Positions 14,092 through 25,400 are shown, counted from the stretch's first letter. The stretch: DNA of 64,000 bases from Amborella trichopoda (GCF_000471905.2 NW_006498527.1:3262160-3326159); one strand, 5' to 3'. Made by a program: numbers and translations. Notes: generated from the sequence alone by a model not told the origin.

Positions 14092-14708
14092 CTACGCAAC
14101 GCTTATGGGTGAAAATGAATATTGTTTTCGCCTATAGGCTCATCACTGTCCGAAAAAATCGGACGGCATGCGTTTTTCAACCGTCACGGACATACTAGGT
14201 CTATGGCGGTCAATACTTCACGTGGAACCACCTCCGTTGTGGGTCCGTTCAATAAACTGTCAGGACATAGAAGTCCGTGGCGGTGGCGAAACACTGCAGA
14301 ATTTCGCCTATAGCCATTTTTTAGGTTTTTTCATATATATTGATATATATATATAGAGAGAGATAGAGAGAAAGAGAGAGAGAGACAGCTTACATATGAT
14401 TGACATACTGATGCATATTTATGCTGGTATGCACTTTGGAATTGGTACTTTTCCTCTATTTCTCTTTCCTTTTTGCTAAGCCATTAGTTCTCACTCTTAA
14501 AAGTATTTGAATTCTAGTACTCTGAATTATTGAATGCAGCTACCAAAGGGCTGACCCAAATTATGTAATGCTGACACCAAACAAAGAGCATCTCGCCGAA
14601 GGCATGCTTCGTGATCTTGGGAAGAGGCCAATGCTGCAGTCCAATTTAATTTCAGGGAACTTTGATGGCTTACCCCAAGAATTGAAACCCATAGATAAGA
14701 TCTTATAA
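165..14708 (+). CDS. OM47: OM47-like mitochondrial outer-membrane beta-barrel protein, 14 exons
   Basis: Coding exons: 165-271, 2054-2205, 2757-2817, 2918-2971, 3104-3187, 3719-3804, 4650-4727, 6048-6178, 7835-7876, 9088-9164, 9260-9350, 9475-9556, 12658-12730, 14540-14708. They total 1287 nt, or 428 residues plus TAA, with every junction GT-AG and in frame. The protein starts MGMGNWFRNWWHKEPPPP; a second in-frame ATG lies at 171. Landmarks are VPPLFDFPPLAAR, MLKPIDDPHVDLIAT, SAYYPKYGIGVFAVLPLL, GRMGRLTAGVQY, FYQHVVVQRRVKNPLEE, VGITNYIDFGFEL and a C-terminus ending KPIDKIL. From memory this matches Arabidopsis At3g27930 (OM47, about 425 residues), described as a beta-barrel protein of the mitochondrial outer membrane, distantly VDAC-like. 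Alternating polar/hydrophobic stretches and the lack of a long hydrophobic helix fit a barrel. Introns 12 and 13 (3.1 and 1.8 kb) are swollen by repeats. The gene structure is secure; the family name is recalled, not searched. Confidence 0.8.
1136..1848. mobile_element. hAT-like non-autonomous element in intron 1
   Basis: The left end reads CAGTGCTTTAAAATT; the reverse complement of the right end reads CCGTGTTAAATT. The 8 bp outside are GGCTAAAC (1128-1135) and GGTTGAAC (1849-1856), 6 of 8 identical, as expected for a decayed hAT target-site duplication. The left terminus resembles that of the element at 38762. The interior has a GAGTCGACTCGG palindrome, a (GA)n run near 1634-1650 and repeated GCTTGGGCA motifs. 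There is no transposase. The right boundary is less sure, because GGCTAAAA also occurs at 1857-1864. Confidence 0.4.
3818..4135 (-). mobile_element. 5'-truncated RTE LINE tail (3' end) in intron 6
   Basis: Read on the - strand, this is the last part of an RTE-type reverse-transcriptase ORF. It has a GRP-like motif before a recognisable C-terminal block (GLTEGMALDRVEWQNKI), then the typical plant RTE 3' end (AGTTGGGATAAGGCT) and a (GAT)n tail. The + strand therefore begins with (ATC)n at about 3821. A perfect 15-bp duplication, ATGTATGTAATCTTG, flanks it at 3803-3817 and 4136-4150. The insertion lies directly on the donor site of exon 6. It is a short dead-on-arrival copy with several stops. 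Confidence 0.8.
7015..7110. repeat. Alternating purine-pyrimidine (TG/CA)-rich tract in intron 8
   Basis: About 95 bases of mostly alternating purine and pyrimidine (GTATGTGCATGCATGCGTGC and similar). This is a degenerate (TG)n microsatellite within the intron at 6179-7834. Such tracts can adopt Z-DNA. I see no gene in it. Confidence 0.5.
10487..11659. mobile_element. hAT-type non-autonomous element, 1173 bp, in intron 12
   Basis: The left terminus is TAGGGCTGAAAATT and the right terminus, reverse-complemented, is TAAGGCTAAGAATT. This resembles Ac-like hAT ends (TAGGGATGAAA type). The 8-bp flanks AGGTTCCT (10479-10486) and GGGTTCCC (11660-11667) match at 6 of 8 positions. Both subterminal regions (about 10500-10650 and 11480-11645) are packed with GGATCC/GGATCTGG-like motifs in opposite orientation, a common hAT arrangement of transposase-binding repeats. 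No transposase ORF is present. Confidence 0.65.
10785..10884 (+). repeat. CT-rich minisatellite inside the intron-12 hAT element
   Basis: Three units of the form ATTCTCAAGTAAA-G/C followed by (TC)n occur in tandem, about 35 bp each. The pattern probably arose by slippage of a (CT)n tract with a linked non-repetitive segment. Confidence 0.7.
12257..12580. repeat. 162-bp tandem duplication just upstream of exon 13
   Basis: Two near-identical copies (12257-12418 and 12419 to about 12580) differ by a few substitutions and a small indel. Each ends with a long pyrimidine tract and AG (CTTTATTTTCTTTTAG), so the duplication creates two acceptor-like sites 80-240 bp before the real acceptor of exon 13 (AG at 12656-12657). 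Using the nearer decoy gives an immediate stop, so I do not treat it as coding. Confidence 0.8.
13343..13870. repeat. 266-bp tandem duplication in intron 13
   Basis: The segment beginning GAGGATCCTTGCTTGTTAG at 13343 recurs at 13609. The copies are about 90 percent alike and both end near AGGTCACAACC. No ORF or transposon ends are evident. A segmental duplication within the intron is the simplest reading. Confidence 0.8.
13899..14095. other. Sequence gap (20 N at 13940-13959) in microsatellite with aberrant flanks
   Basis: An (AC)n run leads into 20 Ns. Then come GTACGTACGT-type sequence, TAGTAGTAGT-type sequence, a (TA)n run and a (GA)n run. The sequence right of the gap is built almost wholly of TAC/GTA/ACGT words and resembles consensus errors around an unresolved dinucleotide repeat. 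The second gap at 47729 has the same look. Confidence 0.7.
14101..14314. mobile_element. Possible 214-bp MITE in intron 13
   Basis: The left end GCTTATGGGTGAAAAT and the reverse complement of the right end GCTATAGGCGAAAT align, and similarity continues for about 30 nt into a TGTTTCGCC block in both. It sits between (TA)n/(GA)n tracts and is more GC-rich than its surroundings. I found no clear target duplication, so the superfamily is open. Confidence 0.4.
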
Positions 14709-15115
14709 TCGGAGTATAATGCCTCAGGTTTATTTGCTGGTTTCACATTAAGTATAGTAGTCTTTAGGGCTCTCAGCTGATAAGCTGCAGAGAGAGAGAG
14801 AGGGAGAGAGATTTTGGAATTGGTCAGGTCCTGAAACTCAGGTGTACTTTGTTTTTTCCTGATGAGGGGAGCTTTATCCTTTTTGGGAAATGCAACAGTG
14901 TCTCCTCATTTTCGGTAAATTTGCAATTTTGGTTTTGTTGGGGCCGATTAACAACATATGATCGGGGGTAATTCGGTCCTTTTTGTTCAAACAACCACAT
15001 ACCATTAACACTCCTGGCTCCTACAAATTCTTGGTTGATTTCTTTCCCATAATTAATGGAATGGGTTCTTTCGGAGTTCATAAGTTCGAGAAAGGTTTCT
15101 ATACTTCCCTTATAA

Positions 15116-15482
15116 CATAAAAGATCTATGCCTCTCTTATCATCCAGCCGTCCAATTTTTTGGAGCCACTCACTGTTTGATCTTATAGATCAGATGTTAC
15201 AAAGTATTTTATTTTTAGTTTTTTTTTTAATACACGTCATCTTCTCATTGGGGCGTACTTATAAAAAATATTAAAAATAATTTTTTGATGAAATATAATA
15301 ACCAAAATACCTTTTTGAAAATTTGAGGAGTATTTTGGTCATTTTATTTTATTGAAAATATTTTTTTAATATTTTTTTGCTAGTGCAAGTTTAATAGAGG
15401 ATTGAACGTTCAAAATTTGGAACAATCTTAACCCTCCATTCAGAATGGAGGTTTGGATAAGGGAAAGGGTATAAGTTTTATG
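15116..15482. mobile_element. Possible MITE with imperfect TIRs, about 367 bp
   Basis: The left arm (CATAAAAGATCTATGCC...) and the reverse complement of the right arm (CATAAAACTTATACCC...) align with gaps over about 35 nt. The centre is an AT-rich hairpin containing AAAATACCTTTTTGAAAATT and GGAGTATTTTGGTCATTT. The same kind of centre occurs in the element at 47155-47593. No target duplication was identified. Confidence 0.35.
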
Positions 15483-18257
15483 ATGAAGGGGAAGCATGGA
15501 AAGCTTGCCGCAGAAGTTATTGTAAAACATCTCAACATCTATCTCTGTCTCAGTTGCTTCCCCCTAAGCATTTAAAGAGCAAAACCTGAAGCACCCTTTA
15601 AATATTAATTTCATGTAATGATTTCCTTTTAAAAAAAGTGCAATGGATGAAATTGTAATTCGGTAGATCCTCATTAATTGGTGTAATTTGAATTTCATTT
15701 TGTTATTGTGTGGTGCGGTGAGTGAATAAATGTTGGGAGTGGGTGATTTGAGAGCTACAATCGGGAATGTTAACAAGTGGCATTCAGGCTCAAGTGAGAT
15801 ACATTTTACCCCATGATTGCTTGTGGCGTAGTGGCTCATCTCCACCACCCATTTACCAGAAAATATATGCGTGGCCAGTCTATCGACCGTATGCGATACC
15901 GTGCACACCATGTGTATGGTAATAAAATAATAGGGCTACAGGGAACGCCTGGAAGAGGATGTTAATTTTCAAAATTGATGGCCTCTATTTAGTGGGTTGG
16001 TTGCACATGGGCTTCAACCATTGGTCCGGAGGAATAAGAACAAAGTTAAAATATTGAGAGGATAAAATCAAAAGCAACATATGGCAAATAACATCTTAAA
16101 ATATTGAATAGGTACAACGAATACCAGCTAACTAATAATTTCATCGAACAATCATTGAATACATGATTGATACATTCTTTCAAGGAATGTTCTTTGGAAT
16201 TTCCTAAAGCTGTGGTTAGGCAGGATATGAGAATCCTAAGACATTTAATAATAAATAGAGTTTGATAATTTCTTGAGGAATTGGGAGTCTTGGAAGAGTA
16301 GAGGATGGGAAAATTGGCCCCGGATATTAGAAACTCTCATTTGTTGATCTAGTTTTTAATGCAGATTGATGATGCAAAGAAATAATAATACCATAAAAAT
16401 AAAAGGATAATGTTGAGAGAATATATCATCTTTCAAGGTTTGCAAGGGAATCCACCTCAAAAATCTCTTCACCAGACTAAATTTTATTAACTCATCTTTT
16501 TTTTTTTACAATGAAAGAAATCTCCATAAAAATAAGATAAATATCAACAAAAAAAACTATCTCTATACTTTTCCTATTTTATCTCTTCTTCTCCATTTTA
16601 TTTATCTTAAAATCACGTACCAAATATTTACTTCTATCCCGCTTTTTAACCCCATGTTGTTGAGAAGATAAACCCCCTTTAAATCCAACCTTATCTTATT
16701 TATACTCTTAAACTACCTCATCTAATTTAGCCTTATCTATTTATATTCCAAACTAACTAACCCAAATCAATCAATAATTAATTAACCCAAATCAATCAAT
16801 ATCAACTCACGCACGAACAAAATCGTGCGCACCTCTTAAAGTTAAAAGATAAACTCAAAATAATAATAATAATAATATTTTTTCTTTTTTTTTCTTTCTG
16901 CGTCAGTTTTTGAAACCAAATCATCATCCAAGTAATATCTCAATTATTTTAGAAACCAAAATCAAAGGTTAAAATTTTTTAATATACTGTCGAATTGTCT
17001 CTTACTAGGCTACTAGAATAGTTATTGAAATTGTATCAGATAGGCCATTATATGACCTGTTAGATCGTCGACCAATGCCTGAGTTGATTTACTCGAGCAA
17101 AACTGAAATTTGGCTGAAATTTGTCAAACCTATTTGATGAGTGTTGGCTAGTTGGTTTAGTTGGATTTGATCGGTTTGACCAACTTAATAAAGTTGAAAA
17201 TTTATTCATATGTTTTAAAGTTTTAAATTATTATTTTATGATTTATTATTTTATTATTTATTATTTTATTATTTTTTAAAATCCTGTTCGAGTGGTTGAA
17301 TACAGAATCAGACTAATTTTGATTAGACCGAAGACATCGTGATCACAATAGGTACTGCTACTATCCATACTACTTCCCAGCTTTTCTAGTACTACCCATA
17401 TGAATACCATTTTCAAGAGCTTTTGGCATAGATAAATGCTCAAGCAAATAGCTACTTGTACTCTACCCTTATGAATATTCTTTCCCAGCTTTGACATATA
17501 TAAACGATCCCGCAAATAAACAGAGAAAATGCTGAAGGAAACTAAGTTTTTCTTGCTTTTCTAAAAACATGATGAGATTGTCCGTACTTCGAATTTTGAT
17601 GATCAGAAGTTTTAAAATTTTGGTGACCCGAAGTTCTAAATTCTAAGTTTTCAAAGGCTGACCCTTGCCTTAGGGGCGTTCGAGGCCCAAAAATGCATTA
17701 CAGTCTGAAAATCTGAAGCTTTGTGTTGATACACAACAAAACAGATCCAGAAAAAACTTTAGATTTTAAAAATTCAAAGTTTTTTCTAGAGTTTATCAAT
17801 AGAAAAAAATATTGATTTTTTTTTTGGGTGTGCATCAACAGAAAAGACTACGTGGTTTGAAGATCCCCAAAGTTTTTTTCTTGGTGTTTTTTGACTGCTA
17901 AATAAACCTACAGATTTTTCATAATCCGAATTTTTATTGATTATTGCACACCAAAAAAAACAGAGAAAATATCTGAATTTTGAAAATCTGAAGTTCTTTC
18001 TGGAGTTTAGCAACAGAGAGAGGTAGAAAACTTCCAAAAGCTGAAGTTACGGCATTTTGAAAAAAAAAAAAAATACAAAAAAGGGTATATGAATGTAATA
18101 TTAAGATTTTTAGGGAGATTTTTTAATGACAGTAAATTTAAAGGATATTTCAGTGAATTTCTCAAAAAAAACTGCAATCATTTTTTAGAAAATGCTATTA
18201 CCATTTATCCCCTGATTTTCGACATGATAAACCTAGATCAAAATAATATTTTAGAAA

Positions 18258-18648
18258 GGACAAAAATTTATATAGAGCCGAGGTTCTAAACAATCAAATT
18301 AGAGCCCACTTCAAAAATTTCACTAAAAGAGGTTATTTTGATGCCCAAATATCTTCAAATTGATTCTCTCGAGATCAAGATGCATGGGACATGAGGGAAA
18401 AAAAAATGGATTTTAAGTTTTAGAAACAATGCAACTTGTAACATATTTTTGGACCATTAATTTTCAAGCTTTCATAGATCTCTTGATCTACATTATTTTT
18501 TAAGCTTTAAATTTTATAATTAAAGATGAAAAAATTTATTTTAAACTATCACAAAGATTTCCAATATTGAAACCACATTTTTTGACATTATTTCAAGGTG
18601 TGCTTTATTTTGATTGTTTAGAGCCTCGGATCTAAACAAACCACACCC
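18258..18648. mobile_element. Mutator-like MITE family A, copy 1 (391 bp)
   Basis: The arms contain TATAGAGCCGAGG...CTAAACAATCAAATTAGAGC on the left and the inverse (GATTGTTTAGAGCCTCGG) on the right, with outer end GGGTGTGGTTTG (reverse complement of the right end). The 9-bp flanks are TTTTAGAAA (18249-18257) and TTTAAAAAA (18649-18657), 7 of 9 matching. It is homologous along its length to copies at 27574 and 34777. It has no coding capacity. Confidence 0.7.
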
Positions 18649-18690
18649 TTTAAAAAAATCCTTTTTTTGACCCGTTTTCTATACGGCTAA

Positions 18691-18825
18691 GCCCGCATAT
18701 GTAGAAATACAGGCCTCTTAACAAATCTATTTTTGAGATGGATTTTAAGACTTAATTTTTAAAGATATGCAGCCTCTAATATGGAGATCATGAAAATGAA
18801 AAAATAAATAAAACTTTAAAAATAA
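18691..18825. repeat. Dispersed repeat B, copy 1
   Basis: This is shared with 63862-64000 at the window's right edge. Common words are GTAGAAATACAGGCCTCTTA / CTAGAAATACGGGCCTCTTA, GATGGATTTTAAGACTTAAT and ATGGAGATCAT. The family is unknown. The copy follows MITE family A copy 1 almost directly, and its right limit is uncertain (a GCCCGCAT motif recurs near 18990). Confidence 0.6.
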
Positions 18826-18920
18826 AAATAAAAATAATAATTCTTGTAAAAAAACATTTGGACTGTTAAATTTTTAAAAATAAAAATAAAAATAATAATT
18901 CTAATAAAAAAACATTTGGG
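18816..18920. repeat. 58-bp tandem repeat
   Basis: Two units start at 18816 and 18874. Each reads TTAAAAATAAAAATAAAAAT... followed by AATAATTCT and AAAAAAACATTTGG. It is AT-rich with no coding meaning. Confidence 0.75.
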
Positions 18921-19160
18921 TTCAGATTGAACATCTACTTGTATCCATCTTAAAAAAATAAATGCTTTACACTTTCTGAACCAAAAATGCGGTCCAGCCC
19001 GCATGAAACAATTTTTCATTTCAAAAATATCTTTTTCTCTTCCCATTTCTTCTCCTCCGTTTTCTGTTTTATATTCCGTTATCTTTACATGAAGGAAGAA
19101 ACTTACTAAGTTGGGGGAATTTAGTCATTTTGGAAAAAAAGCCTCTTTCAGCCGACCCGA

Positions 19161-19556
19161 GCCTTCATTAATAAAAGGATCCTAGAGAGAGAAAAAGAGG
19201 AAAAAAGTATCAATCCTATAGAGAGAGGGAGGAGAGAGATGTAGAGAATCCCACTTTACAGCGTACTCCCGTTCTATTTTTAGGGTTTAAAACTGATTTT
19301 GTTCCTCTCTGTTCACTTTCCCGCGGGTAAAAACCCCTGATCTCAACCATTCGTATGCTCTCACTAATAAAGAAGGTTGGAACTTTTTCTGAAATTAGTT
19401 ATGCTTTTTCTGATGAAAAGGTTCTCTCTTTCAGTTTAGTTGCCCAAATTCACAGTCTCTGCTTTTTGTACTTAGTTGGTGGTTCATTGTTTGTGGTAAT
19501 ATGAGGACAATTCATTCTCGTAATTTCCTTTTCATCATGTTTACTTGCTATGTGTT

Positions 19557-19603
<47 letters not shown>

Positions 19604-22436
19604 GGTTATTAGCTTTGATTATGGTCTCTGTTGATTGGACGAAAAATCGATTTCGTTGAATTAATTTTTGTATTTTCTCTTTCTTTTCAAGGAATAATAG
19701 GTTAAACTGAGATTTTCGTAGTAACCTGTGAATTTTGAATGTGAAAAACTTGTTAGAGACAATATTAAAACAAAGTGAATGTTAGTCTTGATTGTTTTCA
19801 AAGATGGGGTTTTCTGTTTGTTGAATAATTTCAATTAATTGGAGAAACGAAGCATGATTTGGATTTATATGAGGTTTAGTGTTGGAAAAATTGATTTAGA
19901 TTTGGATTTATGATTTCTGGGGGTTGGTAACTTCGTTCGGTTTATTTGGCTTAAGTTGTGCTGTTTTGGATTTCTATGTATTTGGTTTTTTAAGGTTAAA
20001 ATTTTGACGTTAGAGTTAAGTACGTTTTGTACTAACTAGTACCCATTGATGTATCCTATGATCATAAAATGTCATTCATCATAATTACAAGATGAAAATG
20101 TCGTTCATTAAACGTTTCTTCATTTATTTGGTCGGTGTTATTTTTTTTATTTTAATGCTATGAGGTTCACTTTATTGTCTAATTATATTTACTGGATTCT
20201 ACATGCTTCCCTTTTTTCTTAAATTATGTGTGCTGGGAAAGTTGGTGATTTTAGCATTTGAAACTTCAGTTTAATTTGTTAATTTTGTTAGTGATCGAAT
20301 TCCTATGGCTGAAGTGAGATAGAATTTTCCTTCCCCAATTTCTTTGAAGTTTTGAAGTAGTTTTGTACCATGTCTATAGCTCCTTAATTCTAATCATGAT
20401 TTTTATGTATAATTTTTGGAGTATTGAAATCTGCTAGTTAAGTTCTTGGAAGATTAGCATGTTTGAAATGCTTTTGGGTTGTTGATCCAAATAAAAATTG
20501 GGGTTTATTTATTTTTTATTTTTAATTAGGGATAGGAAGAGATAAGTTAAGAGCACCTAGTTGGGTGCGTGATTTGTTTTGCGAAGGTCCATCTTTTTAG
20601 TTTAGGGAATAACATATAAATAATGTAAAGATCTATTCGTTTAGGAAGTACTAAGTGGTAGTTATCTTTTACTCTAATGTGGAAGTTAGAAAGAGAGAAA
20701 GTAGGGATGGTACGTGAGACAGAGAAGAAAGTGTATTTAAAGGGAAGAGGTCCCTCATTCTAAATACATTCGAGAATGATCGAAGAATGAGAATTGAATA
20801 ATCTTATCTTGTGAAAAGATCGTTTTGGGGTGGACTCCTTGTAGACCCTGAGAGAGGGTCAGTGTTTCAAAAAGCGCTATGTGGGTCCTAAGCGGCCTGG
20901 GGTCCAGGTCGCCCAGCGCCTAGGTTGAAACGCTAGGCGGGTCCTAGGCGGCTTGGGCCTAGCGCCTAGGCGGGCGTCTAGAACCTGGACGGGCCAGTCG
21001 AATCCAAAAAAGATGCCCATTTGAATAAAAAAATGATATAAAATATAAAAAATAAAAATTAGGTATTTAGGGCACTTCTGCGCTCAGCGCCTAGGTTGAA
21101 ACGCTAGGCGGGCGCCCAGAATCTGGGCGGGCCCAGTCAAATCCAAAAAAGATGCCCATTTGAATAAAAAAATGATATAAATTATAAAAAATAAAAATTA
21201 GGTATTTAGGGCACTTACTGCTTCAGCGCCTACGCTGAAACGCGAGGAGGGTCCTAGGCGGCCTGGGCCCAGCGCTTAGGCGGGCGCCCAGAACCTGGGC
21301 GGCCCAGTCGAATCCAAAAGAGATGCCCATTTGAATAAGAAACGCTAGGCGGGTCCTAGGCGGCCTGGGCCCAGCGCCTAGGCGGGCGCCCAGAACCAGG
21401 GCGGCCCAGTTGAATCCAAAAAAGATGCCCATTTGAATAAAAAAATGATATATAGTATAAAAAAATTAAAATTAGGTATTTAGGGCACTTACTTTGAGTT
21501 TGATTGCTCAATCTTCAACCTTCCACCTCAAAGATGCTTCTAAGGACTCAAAATCTTCTAAAAAAACTCAATAGATTTATAATACATCAAAAATTAAATC
21601 TAATATCAATGGGTGATGTTTTGATCAATTTTTGTCAAGTTTGAGAAACCCTTCGATCCTAAAAAAATCACCAAAAACTAAGATTTCTCTCTCCAAAATG
21701 GGCTCCAATAAGTTTTAGGTTTCAAATGAACTTCAAACTGGGCATTGGGCGCCTGCCGAAGCGGGTTCCGTACCGCCTAGGCGACAACTTTAAAACTGGG
21801 CACTGGGCGCCCGCCTAGGCCTAGGCAATGCGCCCAGGCCTTCTGGACCGCCTAGGCGCTGGGCGGTCTGCTTTTTGAATCGGTATATTCTTTGTAGACC
21901 CTGAGAGATGATGTATTCTCTCGTTGGGGTGGATTCCTTTGCAGACCTTGAGAGAGGGTATATTCTCTCAACCATTGTTTTTGTTTTTTTAATTATTTTT
22001 TTAAATTATTCTGGTTGTTATTTTCTCCCTGCATCAATTGTTATTGAATCTTTTCATTGTTCATTTTATCATTTTCTTATTTTCATTTGATGGAATTTTC
22101 GTTTAGAATAATTAAGCATCAATATGTTCACTTTGTTTGTTGTGATTTGGAAGTTATGCTTTCCACTCACTGCATTGTCTGAATATATCATGGTTTTTCT
22201 CAGTTGCATCTCTGTCACGCTCTTTTTTCTATGCTTTCATTTCCCCTTTTTTTCACTAGTACAACATTCGTATCAACTATAGCATGCTTCATGGTTTATG
22301 ATATCCATATCAGACTTATGATTGTATCCATGTTCTTGTATTTGCTATACTCTGTGTTCAATATTTTTGCAAAAAATATTAAAAAAAATGATTTTTTTTG
22401 GAGAAATTGAAATTGTTTCCCTTGTTTTTCATGTAG
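19161..22436 (+). promoter_or_regulatory. Probable promoter, 5' UTR exon and leader intron of importin beta-1
   Basis: A GA-rich stretch at about 19180-19245 and a C/T-rich leader precede a donor-like GGGTAAAAAC (GT at about 19327). The acceptor TTTTTCATGTAG ends at 22436, two bases before the start codon. I infer a leader intron of about 3.1 kb. It includes a (TC)n microsatellite at 19559-19601 and the GC-rich repeat element at 20860-21885. The transcription start and exact first donor are not certain. Confidence 0.45.
20860..21885. repeat. GC-rich tandem-repeat element (GCGCCTAGGCG family), about 1 kb
   Basis: Four repeat units recur with uneven spacing. Each has a palindrome-rich GC block (GCGCCTAGGCGGGCGCCCAG) and then AATCCAAAAAAGATGCCCAT plus an AT-rich spacer; the AATCCAAAA words fall near 21001, 21139, 21311 and 21413. 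The outer ends are weakly inverted (CAGTGTTTCAAAAAGC on the left, TACCGATTCAAAAAGC as reverse complement of the right), suggesting a non-autonomous DNA transposon. The flanks share GTAGACCCTGAGAGA, which recurs near 21895 and 21945, so the host site is itself repetitive. No ORF here looks real. Confidence 0.55.
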
Positions 22437-22438
22437 AA

Positions 22439-25400
22439 ATGGCTTTGGAAGTAACACAAATCCTTTTAAATGCCCAATCTGTGGATGGTACACTGAGGAA
22501 ACAAGCGGAAGAAACGTTGAATCAGTTTCTACAGACCAACCTACAATCGTTTCTTATCTCCCTCTCTGCAGAGCTAGCTAACAATGATAAACCCATAGAG
22601 AGTCGTAAGCTTGCTGGTCTAATGCTAAAAAATGCTCTTGATGCCAAAGACCATATTAGAAAGGCAGAACTAGCAAGAAGATGGTTATCAATTGATAAAT
22701 CAGTGAAGGATCAGATCAAAGTGTGCTTGCTTCAAACGCTTTCTTCCCCAATTGCTGATGCACGCTCTACCTCTTCGCAAGTAGTAGCCAAGGTAGCCAC
22801 AATTGAATTACCCCAAAATCAATGGCCTGAACTTATAAGTACCCTGTTGTTAAATATGGGAAGCCCACAAGTCCAAGCACCTACCCACCTTAAGCAGGCA
22901 ACTTTAGAAACACTTGGTTACTTATGTGAAGAAGTATCCTCTGATGTTATTGCTCAGGATCAAATTAATTCTATTCTTACAGCTGTTGTCCAAGGAATGA
23001 ACATTGAAAAGAATAACGAAGTGAAGCTTGCTGCTACACGTGCTTTATATAATGCTTTGGGATTTGCTCACTCCAACTTTGAGAACAACATGGAGAGAGA
23101 CTATATTATTAGAGTTGTTTGTGAGGCGACACAATCCACTGAGATAAAGACGAGGCAGGCAGCCTTTGAGTGCTTGGTTTCTATCTCTTCTTTATATTAT
23201 GATAAACTCTCTCCATACATGCAGAATGCATTGCTACCCATAACAGTGAAGGCTGTGAGAGAAGATGAAGAGCAAGTTGCACTGCAAGCCATTGAATTTT
23301 GGAGCTCAATATGTGATGAGGAGATTGAAATTCAGGAGGATTATGGGGGAGATTTTAGTGGGGATTCTGATCTTCCTTGCTTTTACTTTATCAAGCAAGC
23401 TCTCCCAACTTTGGTTCCCATGCTTTTAGAGACACTCTTGAAGCAAGAGGAGGATCAGGACCAGGATGAAGGGGCTTGGAATCTGGCAATGGCAGGTGGA
23501 ACTTGCTTGGGCTTGGTTGCTCGAACCGTAGGTGATGACATTGTCCCTTTAGTCATGCCCTTTGTTGAGCAAAACATAGCGAAACCAGATTGGAGACAGA
23601 GAGAGGCTGCTACTTATGCCTTTGGTTCTATATTGGAGGGACCGTCGCCAGATAAGCTAGCTCCCCTTGTTAATGTTGCCCTAAATTTCATACTTAATGC
23701 CATGAAAGACGTTAATAATCATGTCAAGGATACCACAGCATGGACATTAGGGAGGATTTTTGAGTTTTTGCATGGACCCAACATTGGTACCGCAATTATA
23801 ACTGAAGTGAACATCCACCACATTCTTTCGGTTTTGATTGAGGGCATGAAAGATGTCCCCAATGTCGCTGAAAAGAGCTGTGGTGCCCTCTACTTTCTTG
23901 CACAAGGTTATGAGGATGGGGGAAGTGCTTCTTCCCCTTTGTTACCCTATTTTGAGAATATTGTTCAGGCTCTTCTTGTAGTTGCTCATAGGGATGATGC
24001 CAATGACTCTAGGCTTAGGACCTCGGCTTATGAGACATTGAATGAGGTGGTGAGATGCTCGACTGAGGAAGCAGCCCCATTAGTCATGCAACTGGTCCCA
24101 GTCTTGATGTTCGAGCTGAGCTCAACGCTTGATACCCCAAAGTTATCTTCAGAAGAGAGAGAAAAACAAAACGAGCTTCAAGGCCTACTTTGTGGTTGCC
24201 TGCAAGTCATAGTGCAGAAGTTGGGGGCTTCAGAATCTACAAAATATGGCTTTATGCAGCATGCGAATCACTTGATGAATCTTTTCTTTAGGGTTTTTGC
24301 CTGCCGAAATGCCACTGTCCATGAGGAGGCCATGCTTGCAATAGGTGCATTGGCATATGCTATTGGCCAAGAGTTCTTAAAATATATGCCTGATTTTTAT
24401 CGTTATTTGGAGATAGGTCTTCAGAATTTCGAAGAATATCAGGTGTGTGCCATTACTGTGGGGGTAGTGGGTGATATTTGTCGTGCCCTTGATGATAAGA
24501 TCCTTCTATATTGTGATGGCATTATGATGCAGCTTCTTAAGGCTTTGTCGAGCAACCAATTGCACCGATCTGTGAAACCACCTATCTTTTCGTGCTTTGG
24601 AGATATTGCTTTGGCCATAGGCGAGAGTTTTGAGAAATATCTGATCTATGCTATGCCCATGCTCCAAAGTGCAGCAGAGCTAACAGCTCAGGCCACAAGT
24701 GTTGATGATGAGATGATCGAGTATACTAGCCAATTGAGAAATGGGATATTGGAAGCTTACTCAGGGATTTTTCAAGGTTTTAAGAATTCGTCCAAGACTG
24801 GGCTGATGACACCTTATTCTCCTTACATTCTTCAGTTCTTGGAGAGCATTTATCAAATAAAGGACATGTGCGTCTCTCTGTTCTCTCCTTTCACTGTAAT
24901 TTCATTCTAGATATTAAATGATTGACTTTATTTAAGTCTTTCTTTCTTTCTTTATTTCGATGGTTAACTTTACTATATTAAACAGTCAAGGCGCTAATTT
25001 TTGCACCCACTTTTCAAGAAACTTTTTTGTACATATGACACTATTCAATGAGCTATGGCTTCTTGTTGTATTATTGGGTGTTACCAAAAAGTGGCTGAAA
25101 CTAGCATTCTGCATAATTGTGAACTATAAGAAGGTTTTTCGTGGAAAGAAATGAAATTTCGCAAGTCCATTCTTGAAATGGTTATGGCCAGGTGGAGAGT
25201 CTGAAGTTTTGTATTTTGCACCACCAAATCAATCTTCAATATGTTTTTTTGATTGAAAAGGAATGTTGGAATTTTGATGGAAAATTGGAAATTTAGTCTT
25301 AAAAGCTTATCAACTAATTAGATTTTAAATGAAAAAATTGCCAAAACATTAATTCAATGCTCATACACCGGAAATAATGTCCCCGAATTGTTCTTTGAAG

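Larger units (their letters stand above)
14709..19160. other. Intergenic region between the OM47-like and importin-beta genes
   Basis: I find no supportable gene here. The start holds the 3' UTR of the upstream gene, with a (GA)n run near 14790. The rest is AT-rich and contains the miniature elements listed separately, a 58-bp tandem repeat and degenerate repeats of TTTGAAAATCTGAAG-like words at about 17580-18050. Short ORFs here (for example 15564-15911 on the - strand) show no recognisable domain. Confidence 0.6.

Noticed and set aside
15564-15911. 115-codon ORF on the - strand
   Set aside because: No recognisable domain, no splice or promoter context, and composition like the surrounding AT-rich intergenic DNA.
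22322-22438. Upstream in-frame extension of importin beta-1 (39 extra codons)
   Set aside because: It crosses a strong acceptor (TTTTTCATGTAG ending at 22436), is low-complexity, and the family N-terminus begins at the Met encoded at 22439.
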